From assembly GCA_036250225.1 (NCBI GenBank), contig JAPZLL010000033.1, positions 310,001 through 374,000 of the forward strand: a DNA stretch of 64,000 nt. The letters are read 5' to 3'. The notes under the pieces are model-generated. The model did no database searches. It had not been told where the DNA came from and saw nothing but the letters and a program-made list of their open reading frames with translations. Positions 1 to 9,910 of this stretch are shown here, in pieces (positions within the stretch are counted from its first letter, which is position 1; each line of letters starts with the position of its first letter). A program made the position numbers and the translations under genes. The DNA comes from Cercophora sp. LCS_1 (taxonomy: Eukaryota > Ascomycota > Sordariomycetes > Sordariales > Lasiosphaeriaceae).

Positions 1-603
1 ACGATTACTGAACCGTTGTCACGGTGCTCGTTTCGCTGTGAAATAGTTTCCTCCCTCATGGAGTCGGCCGCTTTTCAGTCTGGTGTAAGGAACGCTCGGG
101 GGCCGCCAAAGTCCTAGCTGACCGAGGGGCTCGTCCGGAGGAATCGGCACGGGAGAACTCAGGGTCGAGGACTTGAAGAAGAGTTCCTCAAGGGGCGAGC
201 CGTCATTGCAAGCTGCACATCGCGGAACTGGGCCATTGTCGACGACCAGTGGGGCTGAGCAAAACTGCCGATCCTAACGCGCCATTTTGATGTGTGCCCG
301 ATGCTGGCGTACTGATATGTCGTGCACCAGGAGGACACATGTGAGGTCGTGTTTGGGCAACGGACGATGGTTCATGCTGTGCCCGACACGTGATTGCAGG
401 GTTGAGGAACTGCAAGCCTTTGCCACATATGTTCACGCATCCTGGGTCTCTTGGCTCAGGCTGGAGTGGCTGAGCATTTCCTTCCGGCTCAAGATTATCT
501 CGTGTCCATCGACACGATGACCACCGGTGCATTCACTCCCGAGGAAGTCTTGTCCAGATGGAACTATTCACGCTTTTATTGATCTCTCGTCTCCCGGCTT
601 TAG
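1..603. other. No gene recognised (left edge)
   Basis: I see no supported gene. Short reading frames on both strands lack recognisable motifs and good splice partners. The stretch is 3' of the kinase-RING gene and may hold its 3' untranslated region. Confidence 0.5.
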
Positions 604-2880
604 TTACACATTAACAGATCTCCGACGACGCCGACCGGGTTTCAGTGTCTCATCATCAACTGGCACTTCAATATACGGGTCCCACTCTTCATCAGGGGCT
701 TCACCCGGAGCGGAAATAGCGCAGGGCCTCCTGCTATTTTCAATGTACGCCATAGCTTTCTCAAGCTGGCGCATATACTTCCAATACGCTGTATCCCATA
801 ATGGGGGTTCGTCGAGAGAAATATCAAGCCCTTTGCCCTTGCCGCGACCCTCGTTGGCGTCGGTTGGCTGATCCGGGCCGAGATATTCATCCTCGAATTC
901 CAAACCTTCATCGCTGGGTTGGTCACTTGGGCCATCCAAGGACATAGTGTCAAAATCATCATCAAATCTGACAGCTCTCTTGGGGCGATTGGGCGATGAT
1001 TGGTCGTCATCATTCCGAGGACTCTTGCGTTCGTCTTGAACAATAACAACGGGGAACTCTCGCCATGGTAGTTCATCCCCCGGTCGGATGTTATTCACTC
1101 CCGCTTTTTGGGTAGTGGAATCGCTGGCAGTCAGTGTGGCTGAGTATTCGGCAAACTTGCGGTTCCAATGGAGCTTGAAATCGTTGTCAAATAGGTCTTC
1201 AACGTATTTGAGCGGGATAGGGTTGGCGGTGCAGCACTTCGGCGGCATGAGTTGCGGGTCCGTCAGAGAACGACTGAAGCTCTTCCGCATGCACCGGATG
1301 CACATCAAGTGGCCACAGCCGAGCTTCACTATGTTGTGCGGAAGCAGTTGATCGTTCATACACACAACGCAGGTGTCTCCTCCGCCTAAGTGGTTACTGG
1401 TTTGTCCGTCAGGACCAGAAATTGCGGGGGAAGAGGGATCAACCTCTTCGTTGCGTGTCTGACCTGGAGCGTCGCTCAGGATATCTTGGGGTGGGCTTGC
1501 ATCGTTTGCTGAAGCTTGCTGAATTTCGGCGTCGTCGTCGTCCGAACAGTCTTCGACGTAAGGACTCCGGTAGTTAGAAGCAAGTGGTGGCACGGCGGGT
1601 CGCTGTGAAATGGTGGCCTCAGACTGATCAATATAGCTCCAGAGCGCCGATGGCTCGGAGACTGCTGTTAAATCCCCGATATTGTGTGTATCTGAAAGGG
1701 GAGATCGAGATCTGTAGTCTTGATGTCAGATTCCCTGAATCCGTTCTCAGTCAACCCGGCTGTTAACTTACATCGCATCCATGCCCGCATCGGGGGAAGC
1801 TGCTTCTGGAATTCCTCCTACTTGGATCCATGGGTGTTGACGTGCTTGATCAACAAGTGGCCGCTTTTCTGGCTTCAGCAGCATCAGGCTTTCCACGAAC
1901 TGTTGTCCGTGGTCGGAGATGCCTCGGCCCTTTAGCCGCGCGGTAGGAAAGCCTCGCCTGCCAGAGCAGTAGTCCGCAAGCTCCTTCAAGTTGGGAAATG
2001 CGCCCACATTGGTCATCATCCGGAATGCCACCGCTCCCAGCGACCACATGTCGAGAGCGGTTGCATGGGCTGACCCAGGTTCATCGTCCGAGACCCCGGC
2101 AGCCTCGGGAGCAGCGAAGGCAAAGGTTCCGAGTTGTTGTGTTTGCAGACTCGTCGTGAGCTCGTGTCTGCGTTTGCTGATCCCGAAGTCGGCAATTTTC
2201 ACCCACCAATCTGGACCTTCCTCAACAACCATGATGTTCTACAAAGCGGTTAGTTGTGAGCGAAGGAGGTGGGGAACTATGACTCGTACCCCGGGCTTGA
2301 GGTCCCGATGAATGAATCGGTTGTCGTGCATATGCTTCAAACCCTCCAAAACCTGCGATGTAATCTCTCTTGCCTCCGCCTCCGGAAGAGGTCGCGTGAG
2401 GTATCTCTGTAGATCGCCATGCTCAAGATATTCCATCGTTATGAACACTGCATCGCCAAATTCGAACCACCCATCGGACCGTACAAAGCAATGCGCATAC
2501 TGTATTCGACGAACGTCAGCGGCGACCTATTTGTTGGCCGGACTCCCCATCGGGCTCACTCTGGGGTGCGAGAACTTGGCAATGGCCTCCAATTCTCTGG
2601 TGTGATCAATTTCCTCGCCTGCCACAATGCTTTTATTGATCTCCTTAACGGCGCGCACCCTTTGGCGCGAGCCGCTCCCGCACCTCTCCTTGTAGACGGT
2701 GCCATAGGCGCCGCGCCCCAGACACCCTTCGCGTTCCCAGCGCTCCTCAATGCGAACGACTCGTTGCCGGGCGGACCGGCCGACGCGATGAACGATCTGG
2801 ATGGTATGATCATTGAAGACGGTCGCCTCGATTTCAGAGTCGCGCACGAGGTCGGAAAGCGGCCGAGTCGTGCGTGGCAT
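604..2880 (-). CDS. Protein kinase joined to a C-terminal RING finger
   Basis: Exons by eye: 2880-2560, 2499-2290, 2238-1772, 1711-604, about 701 aa; all phases close. The kinase shows a glycine loop (GRGAYGTVYK), the VAIK-type lysine (RAVKEI), HRDLKPGN, DFG, an APE-like AAPEA and DMWSLG, so it should be active on Ser/Thr. The kinase frame reaches TAA just after a perfect GTAAGT donor. Using that donor and the acceptor at 1713-1712 removes a 60-nt intron and joins the kinase in frame to an acidic linker and a RING-like cluster (C-x2-C, then C-x-H-x2-C-x2-C, then CC; genomic about 1371-1230). The tail is acidic and low-complexity. The ATG at 2880 is the first in frame, but an upstream exon is possible. 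Alternative: two separate genes, kinase (stop 1768) and RING protein. Role inferred: signalling kinase with possible E3 ubiquitin-ligase activity. Substrate unknown. Confidence 0.7.
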
Positions 2881-3366
2881 TCTCGACGGCGGGCGCAATC
2901 GGGAGCGGGGTCGCTGGCGACGTCGCTCGCCCGGGGCCGCGATCTCGGCGGACTTCGGATCGTGGGGTCGCCAGGCTTCGGGGCGACGGAAGGTCAGTGA
3001 TACCGCGATCGGATAGAGAAAAACCAAATTTGCGACATTTCGAAGTCAATTGGTAGCATTGTTCAGCAACGAAGAGGCCGTTGCCAGTGCTGCTTTCATG
3101 GGAGGAAGGAGCGACAAACTGAGGGAGCCTGGTCGTCTGCCCGTCAAGGCTTCCCGCTTCCCCCACGACCCCGCGTATGCCAAGGCCGGCTGCGCCCCCC
3201 CTGCAGGTCGATGGTTTTGATGCTTTGCATGCCCCTGGTTAGGTAATCGGATCCTTCAGAGCCTGACGCCCGGGCATGACATTGGGCGCCATCACGATGT
3301 CAATTTCTCCTTCAACCAGGTTCAGGTCGCTGTGTATGAAACGAAGACAACCTCCATGCGCGGGCC
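2881..3366. promoter_or_regulatory. Divergent promoter region, kinase-RING and HeLo pseudokinase
   Basis: A 486-base gap between two genes read away from each other, so both promoters should lie here. The kinase-proximal half has GC-rich open frames that could hold an unrecognised first exon of the kinase gene. No specific site was recognised. Confidence 0.4.
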
Positions 3367-5050
3367 ATGTCTGTCGAGTTGGTTCTCGCCGCTGTCGCTG
3401 CGGCTGACCTTTGTCTCAAGTCAGTGCATTTCCCAGCTTTGGCAGCGACGACTGACTTGAGACGTGAGATATGGGAAAGAGCTAACCCAGGCATACCAGG
3501 CCTTCAAAGATGCCAGCGAAGAGATCAAAGATAGAATTCTCATCGTCGAGGCAGTATGGCATCGCAGCTCAGTCCAGATCCAGTTTGCGAGGCGCATCTT
3601 CAGGACCGCGCCCGAGGAGCACTGTCGCATCCACCTTGATGCATTTGAGACGCTCAGAGCCAAACTTGCGACTGCCGTCAACAAACTTGAATCCGTCGCG
3701 GCGCCGTTCAGCAAAGACAGCCGCACAAGCATTGTCATTGGGAGGCTTAAATACGCCATAATTCGCAATTCTCTCGACGCCGCTATTTCGGATCTCGAAC
3801 GGTGGCAGCGAGTCTTCGACCCAACCTGGTTTCTTCTCTTGAGAATCGGGGACAAACTTATTGACTCTGAGCTGACTATCAAGATCGTCTCCCCACCGAA
3901 AGCAGCGACGCATTCCTCAGCCACCGCGCCACCGCTCTCTACCGCCCGTAACCTCCGCGGGGTGCTGAGCGGCGAGTCTCCGGAAGTTCATGTATCGCTC
4001 CCAGAAAATGGACTGGCCTGGGAGACTGCCCTCTCCGTACCATTCTCAAGTACGAGAGTGATTCAGCGCGCAGGCAGCATCAAGTCATTTGTGGTAGACA
4101 CCATCCTTTGCGACTCGAATGTGAACATCGCGTCTGCAAGAACCGATGCCGAAGGGCTGGCAAAGAAGCTCAAGCACACTGACCCATCAGTGTTTGGCCT
4201 CCTCACCTGTCACGGACTAGTCAAAAGGAAGGACAAGACAACCGGGCGCCTCACATCCATCGATCTCATCTTCCGACCACCGTCGGGTTCTTCCCCAACC
4301 CCCGGAGGCAAGGACTCTCTGCCCGTCAGCCTCAGAAAGCGCCTCATGCAACCACAGAACATAAGCCTTACGCAGGCCGTTGACATCGCGCGACAGCTTG
4401 CCAGCGCTGTCAGCTTCATACACACCTGCGAGTTCGTTCACAAGAATATCCGACCCGAAACAATCCTGTTCTTCCCAGATTCCGAGAAACCCGAGGGCCT
4501 TGGCTCGCCATACATGCTAGGGTTCGACGCCTTTCGCAATGTGAACTTTCAGACTTTGCGGAAGGGTGACACAGCCTGGCACCGCAACCTCTACCGACAC
4601 CCACAACGACAAGGAGTCAGGGCCAATGATACGTATGTGATGCAACACGACGTTTACAGCTTGGGTGTTTGTCTTCTGGAGCTTGGGTTATGGCAGTCTT
4701 TTGTGTCGTACAAACAGGATGGAGAAGATCTGGGTGAAAGCGAGCAAACCCCGTCCGAGGCTTTGACACAGCTTTTTGAAGAGTTCAACCTCAATGAAAC
4801 CGGAGTCGAGGGGCGGCTCGCGGGCGCCAGTGCTAAGGATGAGCTCACCCGATTGGCTAAGACTCGATTACCGCTAAAACTGGGCGATCGATACACTGAG
4901 GTGGTGGTTACGTGTCTCACCTGCTTGGACGAGGAGAACACCGACTTCTTTGGGCAGGCGGAGGAAGACATGCAAGATCAAGACGGGGTTTTGATCGGGA
5001 CGAGGTTCATTGAGAAAGTCTTGATGCGACTGAACGAGATATACATATGA
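3367..5050 (+). CDS. HeLo-like N-terminal domain protein with C-terminal pseudokinase
   Basis: Two exons, 3367-3419 and 3469-5050, 544 aa. The tiny first exon encodes a start typical of the family (MSVELVLAAVAAADLCLK) and joins through a GTCAGT donor so the helical region continues YGKELTQAYQ. Residues about 1-230 are a helical HeLo/prion-inhibition-type domain. Residues about 310-540 have a kinase-like fold with degraded motifs: HKNIRPETI replaces HRDxxxxN and LGFDAF stands where DFG is expected. No glycine-rich loop is visible, so catalysis is unlikely. Fungal proteins of this type are linked to heterokaryon incompatibility and regulated cell death. It is divergent with the kinase-RING gene and may share its promoter. 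Role inferred. Confidence 0.8.
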
Positions 5051-5061
5051 GAAGCATCCAA

Positions 5062-6513
5062 CTAAACATCGTCGTTCAGTCTGTATCCTTCACCCCACGG
5101 CCCGACGCCCGGTCCTTTGAACACCTTGCCTCCTTTCCAGACCCAGGTGATGTTGGCATTCTTCTGCAAGACCTTGATGTTTTCGACAGGATTCCCGGCC
5201 ACGGCAATGATATCAGCTTCGTATCCCTCTTTGAGTTGTCCCGTCAACGGTGCCTGAGGCCCAAGAGTAAGTGGGCCATTCGCCGTCGCAGCCCTGATCG
5301 CTTCAAGACTCGTCATCCCACACTCAACAGCATACTCCAGCTCAACCGCCATATTGAACCCCGGAGCCGTATCCGAGCCAAGCGCGATCTTTGCCCCAGC
5401 CTCGATAGCCAATTTGTAAGCCTTCTGATGACTCCCCGACACAAGTTGCACCTTTTCCCACACCTTCTTCGGCAAACCCTCACCCTTGGACTTCAACAAC
5501 ATCTCAACAACCGTCCTCGTAGCAACATATACGACTCCCTTCTCCTTGACCAGCTGAATACACTCCTCATCAGCCATTGACATGTGCTCGACACTCCCAA
5601 CCCCCGCCTCCAACGCAGCCAGAATCCCCGGCTTCCCATGCACATGCGCAGCCACAATCCGTCCCTGCCTCTTGGCCTCCTTGACAATACACGCCAGCTC
5701 CTCCTCGGAAAACTGCGCATTCAGCGGACCGTCATCCCTTGATAACACCCCGCCGGACGCAAAGACTTTAATCACCTTTGCTCCACGCCGAATCTGAAGC
5801 CGCACAGCGCGTCGACACTCATCCGCCCCGTCAACGAGCATCACCTCGCCACCACCAAAATGCCCTGGTTTCACCGGTGATACACCGGCGTTGAGAAGCA
5901 CATCGCCAGCAGGCTGCGCGAAGGTATCGCCGTGCCCACCCGTCTGGCTCAGGCATGCGCCAGCGGAGTAGATGGTCGGCCCGATGATGGTTCCATCTGC
6001 GACGGCCTTGGAGAGCTCGCATCCGTACCCTGCTAAGTCGCGGAGGGAGGTGTACCCGCGCTGCAGGGCCTCCCAGCATCCTTTTGCCAAGCGTGCGCCG
6101 GCGGTGGCGGGGTGGCCTGCTACGATGGCCGGGTAGTCGTCTGGGTCGGTGGACATGCCGCCGAAGTGGACGTGGGTGTCCCAGAGCCCGGGCATTAGAT
6201 AGGGGACCGTGATGGCGCGGTGGGGTTGGGATGTGTAGAGGGCGGGGAGGTCGGACTGTTTGCCGACCCAGGTGATGAGGTTGTCAGTGATGACGAGGGC
6301 GGCGTTAGGAATTGGGGGTTCGGCGCCGGGGATGAGGAGGGTTGCTTTGATGACGGTTGTGGAGTTTTCTGGGGGAGAGATGGGTGATTTGGGGCGGATG
6401 GCGATGCCGAAGTTTGTGGGTATGATGTGGTGGGTGGTGGGTTGCTCTGTGTCTGCGGTTGGGACCGCCGGAGCGGTTGCCGAGTGCGGTTTGTCAATTG
6501 CGCGAAGTGTCAT
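5062..6513 (-). CDS. Ochratoxinase-like metal-dependent amidohydrolase
   Basis: Single exon, 483 aa, ATG at 6513. The order of motifs is that of binuclear amidohydrolases: DTHVHF (H-x-H metal ligands), VIKVFASGG (expected carboxylated lysine), AAHVHG and SVEHMS (metal-ligand histidines) and GSDTAPG (catalytic aspartate). The closest family I recognise is Aspergillus ochratoxinase and related imidazolonepropionase-like amidohydrolases, which cleave amide bonds. No clear signal peptide is seen; the first 40 residues are Pro/Thr-rich, so it is probably cytosolic. It ends 12 bases from the stop of the convergent pseudokinase gene. Substrate unknown; ochratoxin hydrolysis should not be assumed. 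Confidence 0.85.
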   Translation of the reverse strand: MTLRAIDKPHSATAPAVPTADTEQPTTHHIIPTNFGIAIRPKSPISPPENSTTVIKATLLIPGAEPPIPNAALVITDNLITWVGKQSDLPALYTSQPHRAITVPYLMPGLWDTHVHFGGMSTDPDDYPAIVAGHPATAGARLAKGCWEALQRGYTSLRDLAGYGCELSKAVADGTIIGPTIYSAGACLSQTGGHGDTFAQPAGDVLLNAGVSPVKPGHFGGGEVMLVDGADECRRAVRLQIRRGAKVIKVFASGGVLSRDDGPLNAQFSEEELACIVKEAKRQGRIVAAHVHGKPGILAALEAGVGSVEHMSMADEECIQLVKEKGVVYVATRTVVEMLLKSKGEGLPKKVWEKVQLVSGSHQKAYKLAIEAGAKIALGSDTAPGFNMAVELEYAVECGMTSLEAIRAATANGPLTLGPQAPLTGQLKEGYEADIIAVAGNPVENIKVLQKNANITWVWKGGKVFKGPGVGPWGEGYRLNDDV

Positions 6514-7091
6514 TTTGCGGTGTAGGTTTTGGTGGTGGCGAACTCAGTGGTTTCTGCGGATTCGTTGGAGTTGTCTGGATGGACGTGGAGAGTGGGAGGA
6601 TACAGTGAGCCCCCAGCCACATCTTTTGCCGCGTTCCGGGCTGTGCCGGATGGTACCCTGCACCCCTCACACCGATTCTATCACCTACCTAAACCGGCAT
6701 TGGAGTTGCTGCGTGGTATTGGGGTTGCGGTTTCATGATGAAGACCTCACAATTTCAATATAAAAAATAAATGTGATCGATCTAAAATGGAGGAGTCGTC
6801 CTAATGTTCCAAGGGATGGAATACAAGGTACTTCAGTGGCCTCAACCTCGACACTCAGCGCTCGATATTCCCATTCATACCCGTCGGAAAAGGGAAAACG
6901 CTCACGGTCAACCCTCAAGCTGTCGGAGTGGACCCCGTAGAGCCTGATGATAATTAGCCAAAGGCACCCTGCCAGAATTGACTCCTTTGTTATGGAATCC
7001 GATGATCTAGATCAAAGTTCAGCTAAGAAACGAACGCTCCCCCCCCCCTCCCGGTGCGTCACTGAAATACATAGATATTAAGAATAACCTC
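6514..7091. promoter_or_regulatory. Intergenic: amidohydrolase promoter, HET 3' region
   Basis: Upstream of the amidohydrolase (minus) and downstream of the HET gene (minus). A C10 run lies at about 7040-7049. No gene seen. Confidence 0.4.
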
Positions 7092-9114
7092 TCAAGACCC
7101 TCGCACCGAAATGGCATCCATCGGTATCATCGCAAAAAGAGCCCCCCGCGGCGAAACAGCAGGGCTGATAGTATGGTAAAGCTCCTCCGTCCTCGACACG
7201 AACTCATCATCTGTGCGAATCAGCGGAAGAAAATCCGGAACCAGCCCAAGCGGCATCTTGCTCATGATATCCACCAAGACCAGATCCTTTCCAAATGGTA
7301 ATTCCGCGGGGTGTCGGCCCGCGCAGATCATCGTAGCCTTCTCCTTTGGTATCACCCCGTCGGGGCAGGCATGCTTGGACAGCAAACCCAGCACCGTGAT
7401 GGTTTTAAACTTGATCAGGACCGGGGCAAAAAGCTCGTCCGCCCACTCCAGCGCCGACAGGCCGATCTGGCACGATACCATGGCCGCGTACAAGACAACC
7501 ATCTTCTGAAGCGGTAACGACCAGGTCCGGGCGAGATCATGCTTCCAAAAATTCCAGTCTTCCCGAATGGGCCGATTAACGTGTACGGGATCGACGGCGC
7601 AGAATAGGAGATCGAGGATACGCAGGGCTTGGTCCTTCAGCCAGGGAATCCCCAGCTGGCGGAGGCGATTGTTCTCCTGTTCCTGCTCGAGCCGGGCGAC
7701 CTCAGCTGCCTTTTCTTCCGGCGGCCTCGGATTGTCGGGATTCTTCCAGAGGTCGATCGCTTCTTGGAGGCGACGGTCGCCATTCCACACATCATCCGGC
7801 CAGCACCCAAGACGCGAGAGGTCACCGCCTCGGTGGCTCTCGCCCCAGATGCGGATGGAAAAGTTCATTGCGGAGCGGACGATGTCCATTGTCCGGTCAA
7901 AATCCAGCGTGGCGTGCGGCGTCTGCACCCCGACGATGCTGCAGAGATGCACCGCCTCTGTGCTAGACGTGTTTGAGAGACTTTTTTGACCTAGGAGTTT
8001 GAGGAAATCGCCCAGGGATGTTGGTTCTGGTTGCTGGCTGCTGGGAAACCATGCCTCGGCAACGTTGGAACAAGCGGCCGGGTTCGTCATAGACCGGGTG
8101 AGGCGGTAGGCAAAGTGGTGACCGGCCCTGGCTGATTGCTTGACAAAGTCGTTGAAGAGGTCGTTGAAGCTAAGGCTCTTCAGTTCTGATCGGTAGTGAT
8201 ACCAAGGGAACTGCGGCATTGTGGCGAAGATGTAATCCCGGGGCATGGATGCGGTCCTTAGCGATGCGATGTTCATGACGAGGAATTTGTCTGCGAAAAT
8301 GTCATCGGTTGGGGTTCGCGGGCTGATGGCGGGGCGCTGAACCGTTCCTTCGGAAATGTATGTTCGGATGAAGTCTTGCATTGCTGAAAATTGGTAGTTG
8401 AAGGAATGTGCGAGCACGAATAGGGCGTCAGTGACTCGCTGAAAGCTGAGATAGTATTCGTATGGGTTCAAGATTCTCGTGTGTGCTTGGTTGCCACGGG
8501 GTCTCTGCTCCACGTCTGAGGATGTTAGAATTTAGCGACAGAGAATCGAATGGCAGTTTCAAGCTGTTGACTAACTGGTACTGACCTTGATGAACCCTTA
8601 CAAACTGTATGCTGTTGGAGAGTTGGCACTCCTGTAACGTCCAAAGCCGCTGAAGATATGACTCAGTGTATGCATGATTATAATGCTGGTCGGAATGGCC
8701 TTGCAGCTTTTGCACGATCTCCTCCCAGGTGGTGGCACCCTCGGTAGCATCCCCACAGCACGGATAGAGTCCGTCGCCGTCGCGTATGGCGATCGTTCGA
8801 CGCGCCCCACGGAAGATTTCTGGGATGAACTGGACCGCATCCATTACTTTTCCCTGGTCGCGCTGGTCCACCGCAATGATGTCCATCCAGAACGGAGTAT
8901 CACCTACCAAGGCAGGAAGGCGTGCTTCGATGAACCTGGCCTTTTTTGGCGACACCCGAATCTGAAACGGCACACCCCGCACCCACTGCCACTCGACATT
9001 GCCCCAGGTATGGGAAATGGCGATATACTCGAGACGGCCGGTGTGCTCTGTGAAAAGCTCAATCTCGCCATTGACGAAGCGCGCGAAGCGAACTGCGGGA
9101 CCGAATGAACTCAT
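7092..9114 (-). CDS. HET-domain (heterokaryon incompatibility) protein 1
   Basis: Two exons, 9114-8586 and 8515-7092, separated by a 70-nt intron (GTCAGT donor, CTCAG acceptor); phases close, giving 650 aa. The N-terminal 200 residues hold the HET blocks: YIAISHTWGN, FWMDIIAVDQ and, further on, RLWTLQECQL. The remaining 450 residues are an uncharacterised helical C-terminal region. HET proteins trigger cell death after non-self recognition during hyphal fusion; the specific partner is not predictable. The aspartate in IIAVDQ replaces the more usual DxLCI pattern, so this is a divergent subclass. Confidence 0.85.
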
Positions 9115-9490
9115 TCTCGGATTCTGAAGTCTTGCGATGGCTCAGGAGAACGTGGGAGAAGCAAGCGCAAGGAGAAAGCGGCAACCCGCCTTCTACAAAC
9201 GACTGGGCATTACATAAGTAGTCCGGGACGGGGGCTGTGCGGCGCAACATTAGCGCACTCTGCACGGCTCGGCTTGTTCCGAACCTGTAAATGGAAGCTT
9301 GAGACACAAAAGCCCCTAGAATAGTGCTGATCCAAGTCCTACAACCTGCTAGAAGCTTGCAAACGAGCACAGCACATCATTGAACGGCTCGAAAAATGCT
9401 GAGTTCGAAGTAATACCCGAGAACTGGGCTCGCCTCTGCGATGTAGTTCTAGGCTAGGGGGTCAGACAAGCAGGCTTCACGCGCGGTGAT
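9115..9490. other. Intergenic, HET1 promoter
   Basis: Holds the upstream region of HET1. I searched for the missing N-terminal HET blocks belonging to the adjacent fragment and saw none. Confidence 0.4.
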
Positions 9491-9877
9491 GTGGGTGAGA
9501 TGTTTTCTGAGGCTCTAGAGAAACTGTCAGATGGCCCACACTCTAACACATTTCCGGATGGACTTGAGGCTACTGGGCCTGTCTATTGGGCTGCTGGATG
9601 CCTGAAGAAGCTGTTACATGTTTCGCGAAAAAGGACCCTTTTCTTCACGGACGATGGTGTTATGGGGATCCAGAAGGGCAGAAGGGACATTCGGGATGGT
9701 GATGTTGTTGCAGTCACACGACAGTCGGCGCCACTGCTGATCTTCAGGCCCCGGCAGTCCGGAAATTCGGAAGCCCGAGAGGAACACTTTCAGCTTGTTG
9801 GAACTGCCTATATCGTTCGATACGGGGGAATAGAGGTATACAGAGAAGGGGAGCTAGAGCACTTCGAGGTTCGCTGA
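9491..9877 (+). pseudogene. Orphan C-terminal fragment of a HET-domain protein
   Basis: An open frame of about 128 codons ends in a stop at 9877 and begins with GTG, with no convincing ATG. Its sequence matches the usual C-terminal end of HET proteins: a stretch like TLFFTDDGVMGI, then a GDVVAV turn, a short hydrophobic strand, and HFQLVGTAYIV. No HET catalytic-like blocks (SYCWG, WIDALCI) occur upstream, so this looks like a relic of a truncated HET gene on the strand opposite HET1. It could instead be a short unannotated exon of a gene I failed to assemble. Confidence 0.55.
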
Positions 9878-9910
9878 GTTGAGCAGCACAACAGGACGAA
9901 CCTTTATCAA

